From positions 10,912,001 through 10,976,000 of the forward strand of contig AP026546.1 in the NCBI GenBank assembly GCA_026075535.2: 64,000 nt of DNA, written 5' to 3'. Below the pieces are notes generated by a model that saw nothing but the letters and a program-made list of their open reading frames with translations, had not been told where the DNA came from and did not search any database. The position numbers and the translations under genes were made by a program. This document shows positions 1-8,053 of this stretch, one piece after another. The DNA is from Tricholoma matsutake. Its lineage: Eukaryota; Basidiomycota; Agaricomycetes; Agaricales; Tricholomataceae. Every line of letters begins with the position of its first letter. Position 1 is the first letter of the stretch.

Positions 1-600
1 TAGATTCTTCCTGAAGAAGCAAATGGGTCCACAGCAATGAACATTCTAAACAAGCATCTCTATCATACTTCAGAGGCAGAGAATCAAGATGAGCCTGTGA
101 TAACCATTCCATTTTCAACACTTCAATGCATAATCAGCATCCATGAAAAACAGCAGAATTGCTTTGAAATCAGCCACAATATCAAGAAGTGTCCATATGA
201 TGGTGGGGACTTATTTGAAAAGAAGAATAAAGAGGATGATGCTGGAGAAATCAAATGCTTGAAACAGCCTCATGTTAAAGATGCCTAGGCTGCTCCTGAC
301 ATGACATCTATGGTAAGTTAGTTAGACTACGTAATGCAACCTACTAACTCATTACCAAAGGATGCAACACTCTTCACTTCCATTCTCAGAACTTGATACC
401 GTACTTGCTTATGCCTATGAACACTATGCCTATAAATATTACTTTTTTTGATATGTTTTCTTGCCTCCACTGAATTGGAGATACTCGATGTTAGATAAAT
501 GACTTCAAATTATTTCTAACTGATGGGGTGTCCAAGGGTCTTGGATTTTCCAGGATGATGGCCAACTGTTGCAGTGTTGATGGCCAACCGTTTTGAGGTT
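1..600. other. Unassigned leading segment with one short ORF
   Basis: I see no recognisable domain here. One 83-codon ORF lies at 37-288 (+); it is Lys/Asp-rich near its end and reads like ordinary, moderately hydrophilic protein. A GTAAGT-like site follows its stop near 311 and a CTAAC branch-like site sits near 343. It could therefore be the end of an exon of a gene that begins outside the window, but nothing confirms this. The remainder (300-600) is AT-rich and without a motif I can name. Confidence 0.2.
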
Positions 601-822
601 ATGGCTGACCAAAACTCAGCTGAACACTCTAGCTTGCCATACTTCCCTGCACAAAGTTGCAGGAACCCTGTTTAAAGGGGATGATGTATAAACCATTCCT
701 GAACACACTTCCTGTCCACACACATTGAACATCACACTCCAGTAGATTGACCCTGTCTCACACTTTCCTAGGAAGTGTTTGCTGCCATAACCATCTTCAA
801 TGTGTACAGTGTCCAAGTCAAA

Positions 823-1521
823 TCATTGGAGGATTGCTGTGTCCCAGGTAGCAGAAAAAGGCATTTGAGGGCAAGATTTTGAGTGAAGTTGGCAAGCATA
901 GCAGGAACAGACAAAGTATGCAATGGAATCATAGAGGTCAGGCCAGTAGTAGCATTCAGACAAAAGTCTGTATGTGCTGTCATGTCCCCGATGTCCAACT
1001 TCATTATGTACCTGGGATATCAGCAATTTCTGGTGGTCAAGGTCAGTAATCACTAGACGCGGACTCTTCCCTTTTTTCTCAGTCTTCCAAAGACAGTTGT
1101 CATGCAGAATAAAATTTTGGGAGTGTTTCCAAAATGACCAACACTCCATTTGAGACTTGAAATCAGGGATAATGCCATCCTTCAGATAGCATAACAAGTT
1201 CTGCCATAACCCTTCAGGTTTGCCCTCTTGTCTGCCATGTACATGAGAGATCGTTTGGACATCTTGCAAGTCAACATCCGAATACAGAACATCCTCATAA
1301 CTCTGTCTTGAGGTAGGATGATTAGGTGAATAAGAAACACCCAGGTGCATATCAGGATCATGTAGGACTGAAGGGGGCTCACCTTTGCAAAGATCAGCCA
1401 TGTACTCATATCCATAACTTTTGATTTCAACTTGACAGATATCATCACCAAGGGTCACTTCTACCCAAGTCCACGACAGCGAGTTTCTGTTTTCAAATTC
1501 ATGGCCCATATAGGTTGTCAA
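823..1521 (-). pseudogene. Gypsy A integrase N-terminal zinc-binding region
   Basis: A 232-codon open frame on the minus strand. Its C-terminal third has the H2C2 zinc-binding signature of retroviral-type integrases: HNEVGHRGHDSTYRLL followed by a YYWPDLYD segment and a CSCYACQLH pair. In the family this module precedes the DDE catalytic core. Downstream (600-820) the frame is broken and I cannot identify the first catalytic Asp with certainty. The upstream 100 residues are a poorly conserved linker between RNase H and integrase. It is part of element A and is not expected to be functional. Confidence 0.7.
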
Positions 1522-1620
1522 ATTTGTTGACTTCAGTAGTGAGTGATCTATGAGTGAGCCAGTCTTCCTGTTGGGATCGAAGAAAGCAGGGTCAAAAGCA
1601 AAAGTGTTGTAGTGGCAGAT

Positions 1621-2031
1621 TCAAGCACCAGGTTTGTTATGCTCATCATCATCCTCATCCAGTCCCAGGCAACAAACTGTCAACATTGAAGTAGGGGACT
1701 CATATGAGCCAAATGGAGCATCAGGAATACAACAAGGTGATGACATGAGCGAGCAAAGTAAATTGGTTGTGAAAGTTGTTGAGGGGATGGGAGGAAGAGA
1801 AAAATGAGCAGAGAGAGAGAGTAGTGGGGAGCATTCAGTCTCGGAAAATGTCATACAGCCCACTAGTTTGGCGAGGTCCTCTTCAGCATCTTCTTCCTCT
1901 GAGTCATCCAGTGTGCGTTTCTGATGAGACAGTCCATCAGGAGCTTGGTGCTTCTCAGCAGGCACATGGTTAATTTCAAAGTCAAAAAGGGAGAGGTACA
2001 TCACCCATTGAGTCATTGGAGCATTTGGGAG
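1621..2031 (-). pseudogene. Gypsy A RNase H, C-terminal part
   Basis: The minus-strand frame begins with MTQWVMYLSLFDFEINHVPA, then EKHQAPDGLS. This is the usual end of the Gypsy RNase H domain, where relatives have a W-x-x-x-x-x-x-FDF...HVPG/A-x-x-x-x-ADxLSR motif. An acidic linker follows (DSEEEDAEEDL). The first half of the same domain lies at 2505-2846; the two halves were separated by the MITE at 2032-2496. Removing the MITE and one copy of its 8-bp duplication restores one continuous reading frame across the junction. Confidence 0.75.
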
Positions 2032-2496
2032 TAAGGCAAGGCAGGGGTAGGGGTATACCCTTGTGTTTTTGGGCTAAGGGTATGAGGGGTAAGGGTAGGG
2101 GTTTGGAAGTTCATACCCTTGCATATAGTAAGGGTACAGGGGTATGCTTATGTAAGAATATCATTTGATTTTTTCAGCTACAAAGACTCATATTCAAGAT
2201 TTTCATCAATTAAATTCAGATTTGGGGTTGACCAACATGATAATGGCTTTCATATGTTAATAAGAGGTATTAATATGTGATATTAATAGTAAATACAATA
2301 GTTATCAACACTTTTCAAATGAATTTTGCTCTAAATATGTTGATTTTGTGCCAAACCCTTGTACCCTTGACAAACCCTCCCACACCCTTGGCAACCCTTA
2401 TATGTTTCCATACCCTTACCCCTAAGGGTAGGGTGTTCAGGGGTAGGGGTAAGGGTATGAGATTTGACACCCAGGGGTAACCCCTGCCTTGCCCTA
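2032..2496. mobile_element. hAT-type MITE (465 bp) with 8-bp target duplication
   Basis: The left end reads TAAGGCAAGGCAGGGGTA. The right end, reverse-complemented, reads TAGGGCAAGGCAGGGGTTA. These are near-identical terminal inverted repeats of about 18 bp. The direct flanks are TTTGGGAG at 2024-2031 and TTTGGGAG at 2497-2504, a perfect 8-bp target duplication, as made by hAT transposases. The interior is non-coding and AT-rich in the middle. Both ends carry subterminal GGGTAAGGGTATG-like repeats in inverted arrangement, as hAT MITEs often do. It sits inside the RNase H of element A, so it is younger than that copy. Seen directly; the hAT assignment is by ends and duplication length. Confidence 0.88.
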
Positions 2497-2504
2497 TTTG
2501 GGAG

Positions 2505-2846
2505 ATTGGGCGACTTAATCATCTGTACGAGAAATTTAGCGTCAACATCTAAACAGAAATGGATACCCCAGATTCGGTGCCGAAGGTCCTTCAAGGTGCA
2601 GAAAATCCCAAAGAATTCACATTTGGGTTGAAAATATCTTGATTCTGCCTCGCTGAACATGCATGACCCAAAGAGAATTGGGTGTTTGTTGCCTTCCATA
2701 CTTTGATATATGACCCATCCTGCTCTGTTCATACAAGAGTCAACAGCCACAATAACAAGTCCATGGTCAGATTCTCTGGGCAGCTGAGTAATCAGTTTCG
2801 CAGTATCATAATTGAGACATACCAAGACAGGTGCAGAAGCTACCAA
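2505..2846 (-). pseudogene. Gypsy A RNase H, N-terminal part
   Basis: The minus-strand frame (171 codons including a shadow tail into the MITE) carries the start of a Gypsy RNase H domain. DHGLVIVAVDSCMNRAGWVI corresponds to the family's I-x-x-DAS-x-x-x-x-G-x-x-L block, with Cys where a Ser is usual. It is followed by LFGSCMFSEAESRYFQPKCE, matching the block where relatives have SxxxxxxExxYxxxxxE. The C-terminal end reads into FLVQMIKSPNLPN, which continues at 2031 on the other side of the MITE. Confidence 0.75.
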
Positions 2847-3043
2847 GTCCTTAATCTTCTCTTGGGCATCTCGGGCACAGTCATCAAAGTAAAACTCTTA
2901 GTCAGTTCCACATGTGAGAAGGGTCAACAGCTTTCTGATGAGGGAGAATCCTTTGATCCATTTCTGCCCTACACCCACTGTGCCAAGGAAGCCTCGGACA
3001 TCAGTGACTGAGTTGGGTTCAGGCCATTTAAGTATCTTGTTGG

Positions 3044-3905
3044 CTAGCCCATGGCTGAGGTGCCAACCATCTCTCGAAACTGTTGTTCATCCAATGTATG
3101 CATCACACACCGTTGGAATTCAGGAACCAAATTTGTTGCTCCTTGAGGTAATACTGTAAGCCGGTGTGGTCCAATCGGTGAGTTGAAAGTTGTCAAAGGT
3201 CTGGACTCCACTGCCAGTATCTGCCTGTCATAACCTAAAAAGAGATCAGCCAGCCCATAAATGAAGTGACCCACATGGCTCTCTGCAAAGTCGTCCACCC
3301 AAGGGGGTAGTGCAACATCCCAAATAGTGATCTTGTTGAGTTCCTGGACATCGTGAACAATTTGAATCCCAATTTCCTTGGCAACCATGATAATGCAGGA
3401 TTGGTAAGAGGCAGTCAAATACTCATATTTTCTGGCATCACATTGTTCTAGTAACATGCTGCAGACAGTCTCTTCAATAGCTTTAGGTATTCATATTGGC
3501 AGTTGTACCCGGGGAATGTGTTCTATTACAGGTATCTGGTAGTCAAGGAAATTACTCTCAAGAGAACATACCTCTTTCTGCATCTGTAAAAGTGATTGCA
3601 GTCTCATGGTTTCTAATAATAAATGCTAGTAAGTCAATTTCATGTGAAAAAAGAAAGTTTTCTGGGACAGTCTGGAGCATAACTTCTAGGTGTTCTTGAG
3701 TGATATGTTCTGTTGGGACAAAGTTGACTAAATGGGGCACATTGAAAGGAAGGGGAGATAAATCAGGGATCTCAACACATTTGAACACTTGGCCATTCAG
3801 ATCAGGCATGTATGTTGGGACTGGTTGGACTTTGTGGTCCACAGGCTTATACTTTTTAGGTGCCAAGTTTGAGGAATAAGGATCTTCTGCAAATACGCGC
3901 CTCAT
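3044..3905 (-). pseudogene. Gypsy A reverse transcriptase fragment and its N-terminal lead
   Basis: Two overlapping minus-strand frames. 3558-3905 (115 codons) is the lead into RT (APKKYKPVDHKVQPVPTYMP), with the acidic and hydrophobic pattern of the region before finger 1. 3044-3457 (137 codons) contains RT core pieces: a degenerate HDVQELN motif where relatives read DLQPLN, then FSxxxGHFIYGLADLFLGYD for the family's LYxxxDLFxGYD block, and later PIGPHRLTVLPQGATNLVPEFQRC, the PxG...LPQGxxNA block. The YVDD catalytic box is not recovered in an open frame. The GYD aspartate survives. Broken, not active. Confidence 0.75.
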
Positions 3906-4230
3906 CCAGGCAGAATCTAAAGGTATGGCATCTGGATGTGCTGCATAGGATAATGTTTGTAAAAAAGTATCATAAGTTTCAGGCAGTTCAATAGAGTCTA
4001 AAAAATCAAAATCATGTCATTCCTCTGCAAGCTCGCCTACTAGACACTGAAGAGACTGTCCAACAAAAGGGATTGGTGTGCCCTGAAGTTCTACAGGCTT
4101 GGACCGCAAACCCACACCTAGTTTTCTGACCCTAATTCATAATCCTCGATGGTAGCCTTCTTACCTTTCATCACTAGGCAATCAGAGTTCCTGGGAGCAT
4201 TAGCAGCACATAAACAGATAGAGATAGTTG

Positions 4231-4525
4231 GTGTTAAGACTATAGGTCTTTAACTCAGCCTCAGCTTTGTGTGTTACAGTTGGAGGCTTTCCAACTGTCT
4301 TGTATCACACTAGGAGACTTTCCTAGTGTATCGGGCTTCCTGCCTTCACTTGGGTACTTCCTCAAGTTATCACGGCTTTCTGTACTCAGAGGCTTTCTGA
4401 GTAGACCATTGGTTTGTGTATCACAGTTGGAGGCTTTCCAACTGTCAAGTTCGGGTTATCACAGCTAGGGGCTTCCTAAGCTGTCGAGTTCGAGTGTATC
4501 ACAACTAAGGGACTTCCTTAGTCGT
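4231..4525. repeat. Periodic hairpin array with conserved loop and varying stems
   Basis: At least seven short inverted repeats follow one another at starts 4276, 4307, 4348, 4383, 4423, 4461 and 4501, a spacing of 31-41 bp, mostly 38-41. The loops are nearly constant (AGGCTTT, AGACTTT, GGCTT, GACTT). The stems differ from unit to unit yet stay complementary: ACAGTTGG/CCAACTGT (twice), ACACTAGG/CCTAGTGT, TACTCAG/CTGAGTA, ACAGCTAGG/CCTAAGCTGT (one bulge) and ACAACTAAGG/CCTTAGTCGT (one mismatch). An eighth, looser one sits at 4232-4255. The units share a leading TATCAC and a trailing GTCGAG-like sequence, so this is a tandem repeat whose stems changed in a compensated way. Confidence 0.85.
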
Positions 4526-4628
4526 CGAGTGTTCTGGTTGAGTCTAAGACCGTTGGTTGAATTAGGTCAAGCTGAGGAATACAGACAGTATTACTATGGC
4601 TTATATATGGTTTGAAGGTGTCTATCGT

Positions 4629-4665
4629 CCAATCAGAATGTAGGATCACTATCAAGTATAAATAG
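4629..4665 (+). promoter_or_regulatory. CCAAT box and TATA box pair
   Basis: CCAATCAG starts at 4629 and TATAAATAG at 4657, 28 bp apart, immediately after the hairpin array and before the duplicated hairpins. The arrangement is that of a pol II core promoter of the kind carried by LTRs. A start site would be expected about 30 bp downstream, near 4690. Whether it was ever used cannot be told from sequence. Confidence 0.45.
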
Positions 4666-4686
4666 AAAGAACAATAGAAAAGACAG

Positions 4687-4831
4687 GCCTCATGCCTTGC
4701 ATGAGGCATCCGATGCCATGGAGTGCTGCAGTGCAGCATGTCAGAGAACAATAAGAGATAAGCCTCATGCGTAGCATGAGGCGTCCGATGTCACGGATCC
4801 AATGTCAAGGATCCAATGTCACGGACCTCAT
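4687..4831. repeat. Duplicated GCCTCATG hairpins and 14-bp tandem repeat
   Basis: Two hairpins with the same stem, GCCTCATG/CATGAGGC, lie at 4687-4707 and 4762-4782, 75 bp apart. Each is followed by a TCCGATG motif, so the block is a diverged direct duplication. Between them is a further palindrome around GCTGCAGTGCAGC. From 4790 a 14-bp unit (GTCACGGATCCAAT) is repeated three times (4790, 4804, 4818) with few changes. Confidence 0.8.
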
Positions 4832-4835
4832 GTAA

Positions 4836-5900
4836 AGGGGTTGTCGTACCATGGTGCATGTGGGAGTGGGTTCAGGTGCATGGAGTCACCATGCGTCAAG
4901 GCGTCTTCCATCAGAGGTGAGTCGAGTTCAATACAAAAATTAAAGTACCCGGCCTTGCCAGTGTACATCTGGTCGTCATGGGTTACGATAACAGAAAATC
5001 GTAACAGTTGGTCATTCTCCCAATTCACGATCACCTGCCTTCCATACCTTCATTTCTACAGTGCCTGACCTTGAATAGAGAAGAGCCGTGGTGTACCACT
5101 GTAGCCATGGTTAACCAAGGATCACATCTTGTTTGCCTGTCTCTGAAACCACAAAAAAAATGGTGGTCAAAATGATGTCCACCAATAGTCATGGGTACTT
5201 CTCTACAACACCCTACAAGAGGGACCACACCACCGTTGATGCCTTTCAAAGACCACCTAGTGCCATCCAAATCGATCACAACTCCTGTCTGGCTGTGTAG
5301 GTCCTTGGAGATGAGATTGAGTTCTGAGCCTGAGTTGACCATGAACATAACATCTTGGTCTGTGAGGGTGCTGCTGAAATGCCCAGTTGTCATTGCAAAA
5401 AGAGGCAAAGTGACCATCTTGACTGCTCAAGAGTACCGGAGTAGGATTCCATCTAGCTCTTCATCATCTCTGTAAGATAGGTGCACCATCAAATAGATTG
5501 GAGTGTTTGTGGTCGAGGTCTTCTTCAGATGTGTAGATCTGCTCAGCCTCACCCAGTTCTTCTATGTAAGCAGAGCCATCTTCATGTTGCCCGTCACTGT
5601 AGTAGTCAGTGAAAGTTTGTGCTGTGACAGCCTTTGTTGTATACTCTCATCATGTCTTGGTGAGTCCCACGAAACATTTCTGAAGGTCTGCCAAGATCCC
5701 TATAATTTCTTTCAAAGATAGCATAACCAGTGTATCAAGAATCTTATTCTGAATTACATCACTGTTAACCATATCTTGAACCATAGATGTGAAGTGGTAG
5801 GCGCCTGTCACTTTTGCTGGAGGTCATGTTCCATCTTGCATGTCTATATCTTCTCTCAACACTGTGCAAGGAATTGGCTCCAATCCCAGTCCAGTCTGAC
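4836..5900 (-). pseudogene. Gypsy A gag end and aspartic protease
   Basis: The minus-strand frame at 5031-5417 has the retropepsin fold signature: MVNSGSELNLIS stands where an active enzyme has (L/V)DSGA/S. The catalytic Asp is Asn here (GAC to AAC, a C-to-T change on the other strand), so the enzyme would be dead. GGHHFDHHFF is the flap-side region. Upstream, 5420-5900, broken frames keep a recognisable piece (KVTGAYHFTSMVQDMV...) typical of the stretch between gag and protease in basidiomycete Gypsy elements. 4836-5030 appears to continue the frame after the protease. Confidence 0.7.
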
Positions 5901-5906
5901 TGGTGA

Positions 5907-6885
5907 TGATGCTCAACCCAGAAACTCAACCAAAACCAACTAAACTGGTCTTAGGAGATATAACACGAGTCAAAGTAAGGTTGTGAGGTAGTACTGAATA
6001 TCACCGTGCTATCCAAAGGCTGGCAAATGTACTGTAAAATGTTGCAAAGCAGTATTAGGCTGTGCAAAGTTCTGCGAAGCCATCCAAAGTAGCACAAAAC
6101 ACTATGAAGAGTTCTGAAATGATGCAAAAGAGTTTAGCAGTGATGTGAAGGAGCTCGAGAATCTCCGAAATGGTTTAATGAGTTTGGGAGATGATGACAA
6201 TAGTTGAAGGTGAGGTAAGAGACGATGACATGGTAGATAGACAATTGATGAAAGTTTTGAGAAACTATGTAGCAAAATGACGTAGTTCGCAGAATACTTG
6301 AGTGAGTTTGGACTAAGACTGAGCTAAGACTCAAGAGTTAAACCCTTAAACCAGACGATAGGCGATGTGGGAAGACAATTTCTTGTTGTATTGACAGTAA
6401 ATACACCAAACTATATATGTTTTAGAGAGATAGTACTAAAAAGGTAAAAGGCCATGAGGCAAAACATGTGGTAAACATCAGGCAGTGAACAAGATGTTGA
6501 TAAATGAGAAACTGATAAGAAAGAAATGTGCCATATACATGATATATCAAATCTCCTTGTCTTGTGGTTCCAATAAATCATGAATACATTGAAAAGTGCC
6601 TCGATGTGCACTAAGTTGCTAGCCGTTGTGTCTCCTCGTGTTTGTGATGGTGGGAACGCGATGCATTAGTGTGTGTAATGGTGGGAACATGTGTTCGAGG
6701 TTTGGTACAATAGGAATATGGTGGCCGAAGTCAGTTTGAAGTCTTTCGAAACATTTCAAAGTGTTGTTTTATTGTTTTGTGCATTTGTAGGTGTTAATAA
6801 GCATTCGTGAAATCATAGGACTTTGGGAAGGAGGTGTCCAAGTGTGATTTTTTGTTTTCAGAGCTCTGCTGCCATAGTGGGCCTA
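5907..6885 (+). mobile_element. LTR-like block B, copy 1
   Basis: It starts with TGATGCTCAA exactly as the nested block at 21703 does. The two share a diagnostic stretch: an AGACGATAGG motif, then a TTTCTTGT motif, TATATGTTTTA and a downstream ATGAGGCAAAA motif (6350-6470 here, 22165-22290 there). Both are preceded by GGTGA. The right end is unresolved; homology fades before the truncated chromovirus begins at about 6893. I call it a solo LTR by analogy with the better-bounded copy at 21703-22897. No coding frame. Confidence 0.5.
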
Positions 6886-6892
6886 TCATCCT

Positions 6893-7605
6893 CCCCCTTT
6901 CCCCTTAGACACTGGACAACATCCATGCATGGGATTTGAACCTTGCCAAACTCCCTCACACATTGAGATGGTGAATGAGTTCACAGAACACATATGGGAT
7001 AGCTTGGAGGAGGCAAAGGCAGCCTTAGCAAAGGCGAAGGATGACATGGTGCACTTTTACAACCAATGCCATTCTCTGACCACTCAGTACAAGGTTGGTG
7101 ATCATTGACTCCAGTGACATCTCCACTGTGTGTCCATCCAAGAAACTTGCTCATCGCTTCCTGGGACCTTTCCCCATTGTCAAGTGTGTTGGAATGCATG
7201 CCTATCATCTACGCCTCCCAGCCTGCATGTCCAGACTCCACCCAGTCTTCCATGTCATCAAACTCCTTCCAGCTCCCCCAGATCCATTCCTGGGACCCCA
7301 TTCATGTCCACCACCACCACCTATAGTGATTGAGAGAGAACCCCAGTACGAAGTTGAGTCGATCTTGGACAGCTGGTTGCACTGAGAAAAACTCCAGTAT
7401 TTGGTGCACTGGAAGGGTTATGGGTATGAGGAGAACTCATGGGTCGAAGAGTCCGATGTGAATGCCCCTTGGTTAGTCAAGGAATTCCATTGACGGCACA
7501 CTGCTGCACTGCATCACATTCAAGTCACTGACTTTGGTCATATGCAATTTCAAGTCACTGACTTTGGTCATATGCAATTTCAAGTGCATCGGGGTGATGC
7601 ATCTT
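6893..7605 (+). pseudogene. Chromovirus integrase C-terminus and chromodomain, broken
   Basis: The frame 7095-7385 (96 codons) reads through the integrase C-terminal GPY/F-like segment (SKKLAHRFLGPFPIVKCVG), the Pro-rich linker and the start of the chromodomain (QYEVESILDSW). A stop replaces the Arg that follows in the intact copy at 27.3 kb. The rest of the chromodomain ([19 protein letters not shown]) is readable up to about 7500. A 25-bp piece is tandemly duplicated near 7530-7580. A non-functional remnant; a chromodomain normally directs integration to methylated histone H3 chromatin. Confidence 0.85.
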
Positions 7606-7618
7606 AGAGAGGGGGTAA

Positions 7619-8053
7619 TGTATGGGGACTAGGGGGGACTCGGGGCTGTGCCCTGTGTGTTTCTCCTATTTTTATGTTTGTCCTATATGCTTCCTCACTT
7701 CATTTCCTTCTATTCTTCATTTTCTATGATTTTTCCTTATTTTATTATTAATTTCCCTTTCTATCACATGTGTGCATGTTGACAGGTTTATATTTAGAGG
7801 CGGAGGACCCCTTCTGACATCTACCCCTTGGTATGATGTCATTCAGCAGCCTTGATCTGCCTATCTCCGCCTTTTCTATTTTTAGATTATTATTTGATTT
7901 TGGCAGTCTTCACATATACTGGGCATTGGCAAAGGGGTCCTCAGAGTTTTTTCTTCAGATTTCCCTTTGCTAGGTGCGCCTCCAATCCCTGTAATATGTA
8001 GTATAATTTTAACTTTGGATTTCCCTTTGCTAGAGGCTGAGGTTGCCCTTATA
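7619..8053 (+). repeat. 3' LTR of the truncated chromovirus copy (435 bp)
   Basis: It begins TGTATGGGGACTAG and ends GGTTGCCCTTATA, matching the ends of the 5' LTR of the intact copy (32704 to 32279 on the minus strand). It is preceded by the purine-rich run AGAGAGGGGG, the polypurine tract that primes plus-strand synthesis. The terminal TGTAAGGG/CCCTTATA ends form a short imperfect inverted repeat, so this LTR ends in TA rather than CA in both copies. Confidence 0.85.

Larger units (their letters stand above)
4231..4835 (+). mobile_element. Promoter-bearing LTR-like insertion in Gypsy A
   Basis: This stretch interrupts the minus-strand Gypsy frame between the RT lead (ends near 4230) and the post-protease region (from about 4836). 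It starts at or near TGTTAAGAC, contains the hairpin array, a CCAAT box and TATA box, then a duplicated hairpin and a 14-bp tandem repeat. That order (U3-like repeats, promoter, short downstream part) suggests a solo LTR. I could not find a matching second copy, a clear CA end or a target duplication, so the boundaries and the LTR identity are inference. Confidence 0.4.
600..5906 (-). mobile_element. Decayed Ty3/Gypsy retrotransposon A
   Basis: Read on the minus strand, the segment shows in the correct order the end of gag, an aspartic protease, reverse transcriptase, RNase H and the zinc-binding part of integrase. The reading frame is broken many times. No LTR of its own was found at either end; the 5' side abuts LTR-like block B at 5907 and the integrase catalytic core is not convincingly present below about 800. 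Two later insertions split it: a MITE at 2032-2496 and a promoter-bearing, hairpin-rich block at about 4231-4835. It is an old, immobile copy. Confidence 0.85.
6893..8053 (+). mobile_element. 5'-truncated copy of the chromovirus found at 27-32.7 kb
   Basis: From CTTAGACACTGGACAACATC onward the sequence aligns by eye, in opposite orientation, with 27780-27084, followed by a complete 3' LTR at 7619-8053. It therefore keeps only the integrase C-terminus, the chromodomain and the LTR. The 5' part of the element is missing and the junction is with LTR-like block B. Fewer CpGs and several stops show that it is older than the nearly intact copy. Its right end abuts directly on the decayed gene at 8054. 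Confidence 0.88.

Noticed and set aside
5902..6885. 5-bp duplication for LTR-like block B copy 1
   Set aside because: GGTGA is present on the left, but no GGTGA follows a CA end on the right; the end stays unresolved.
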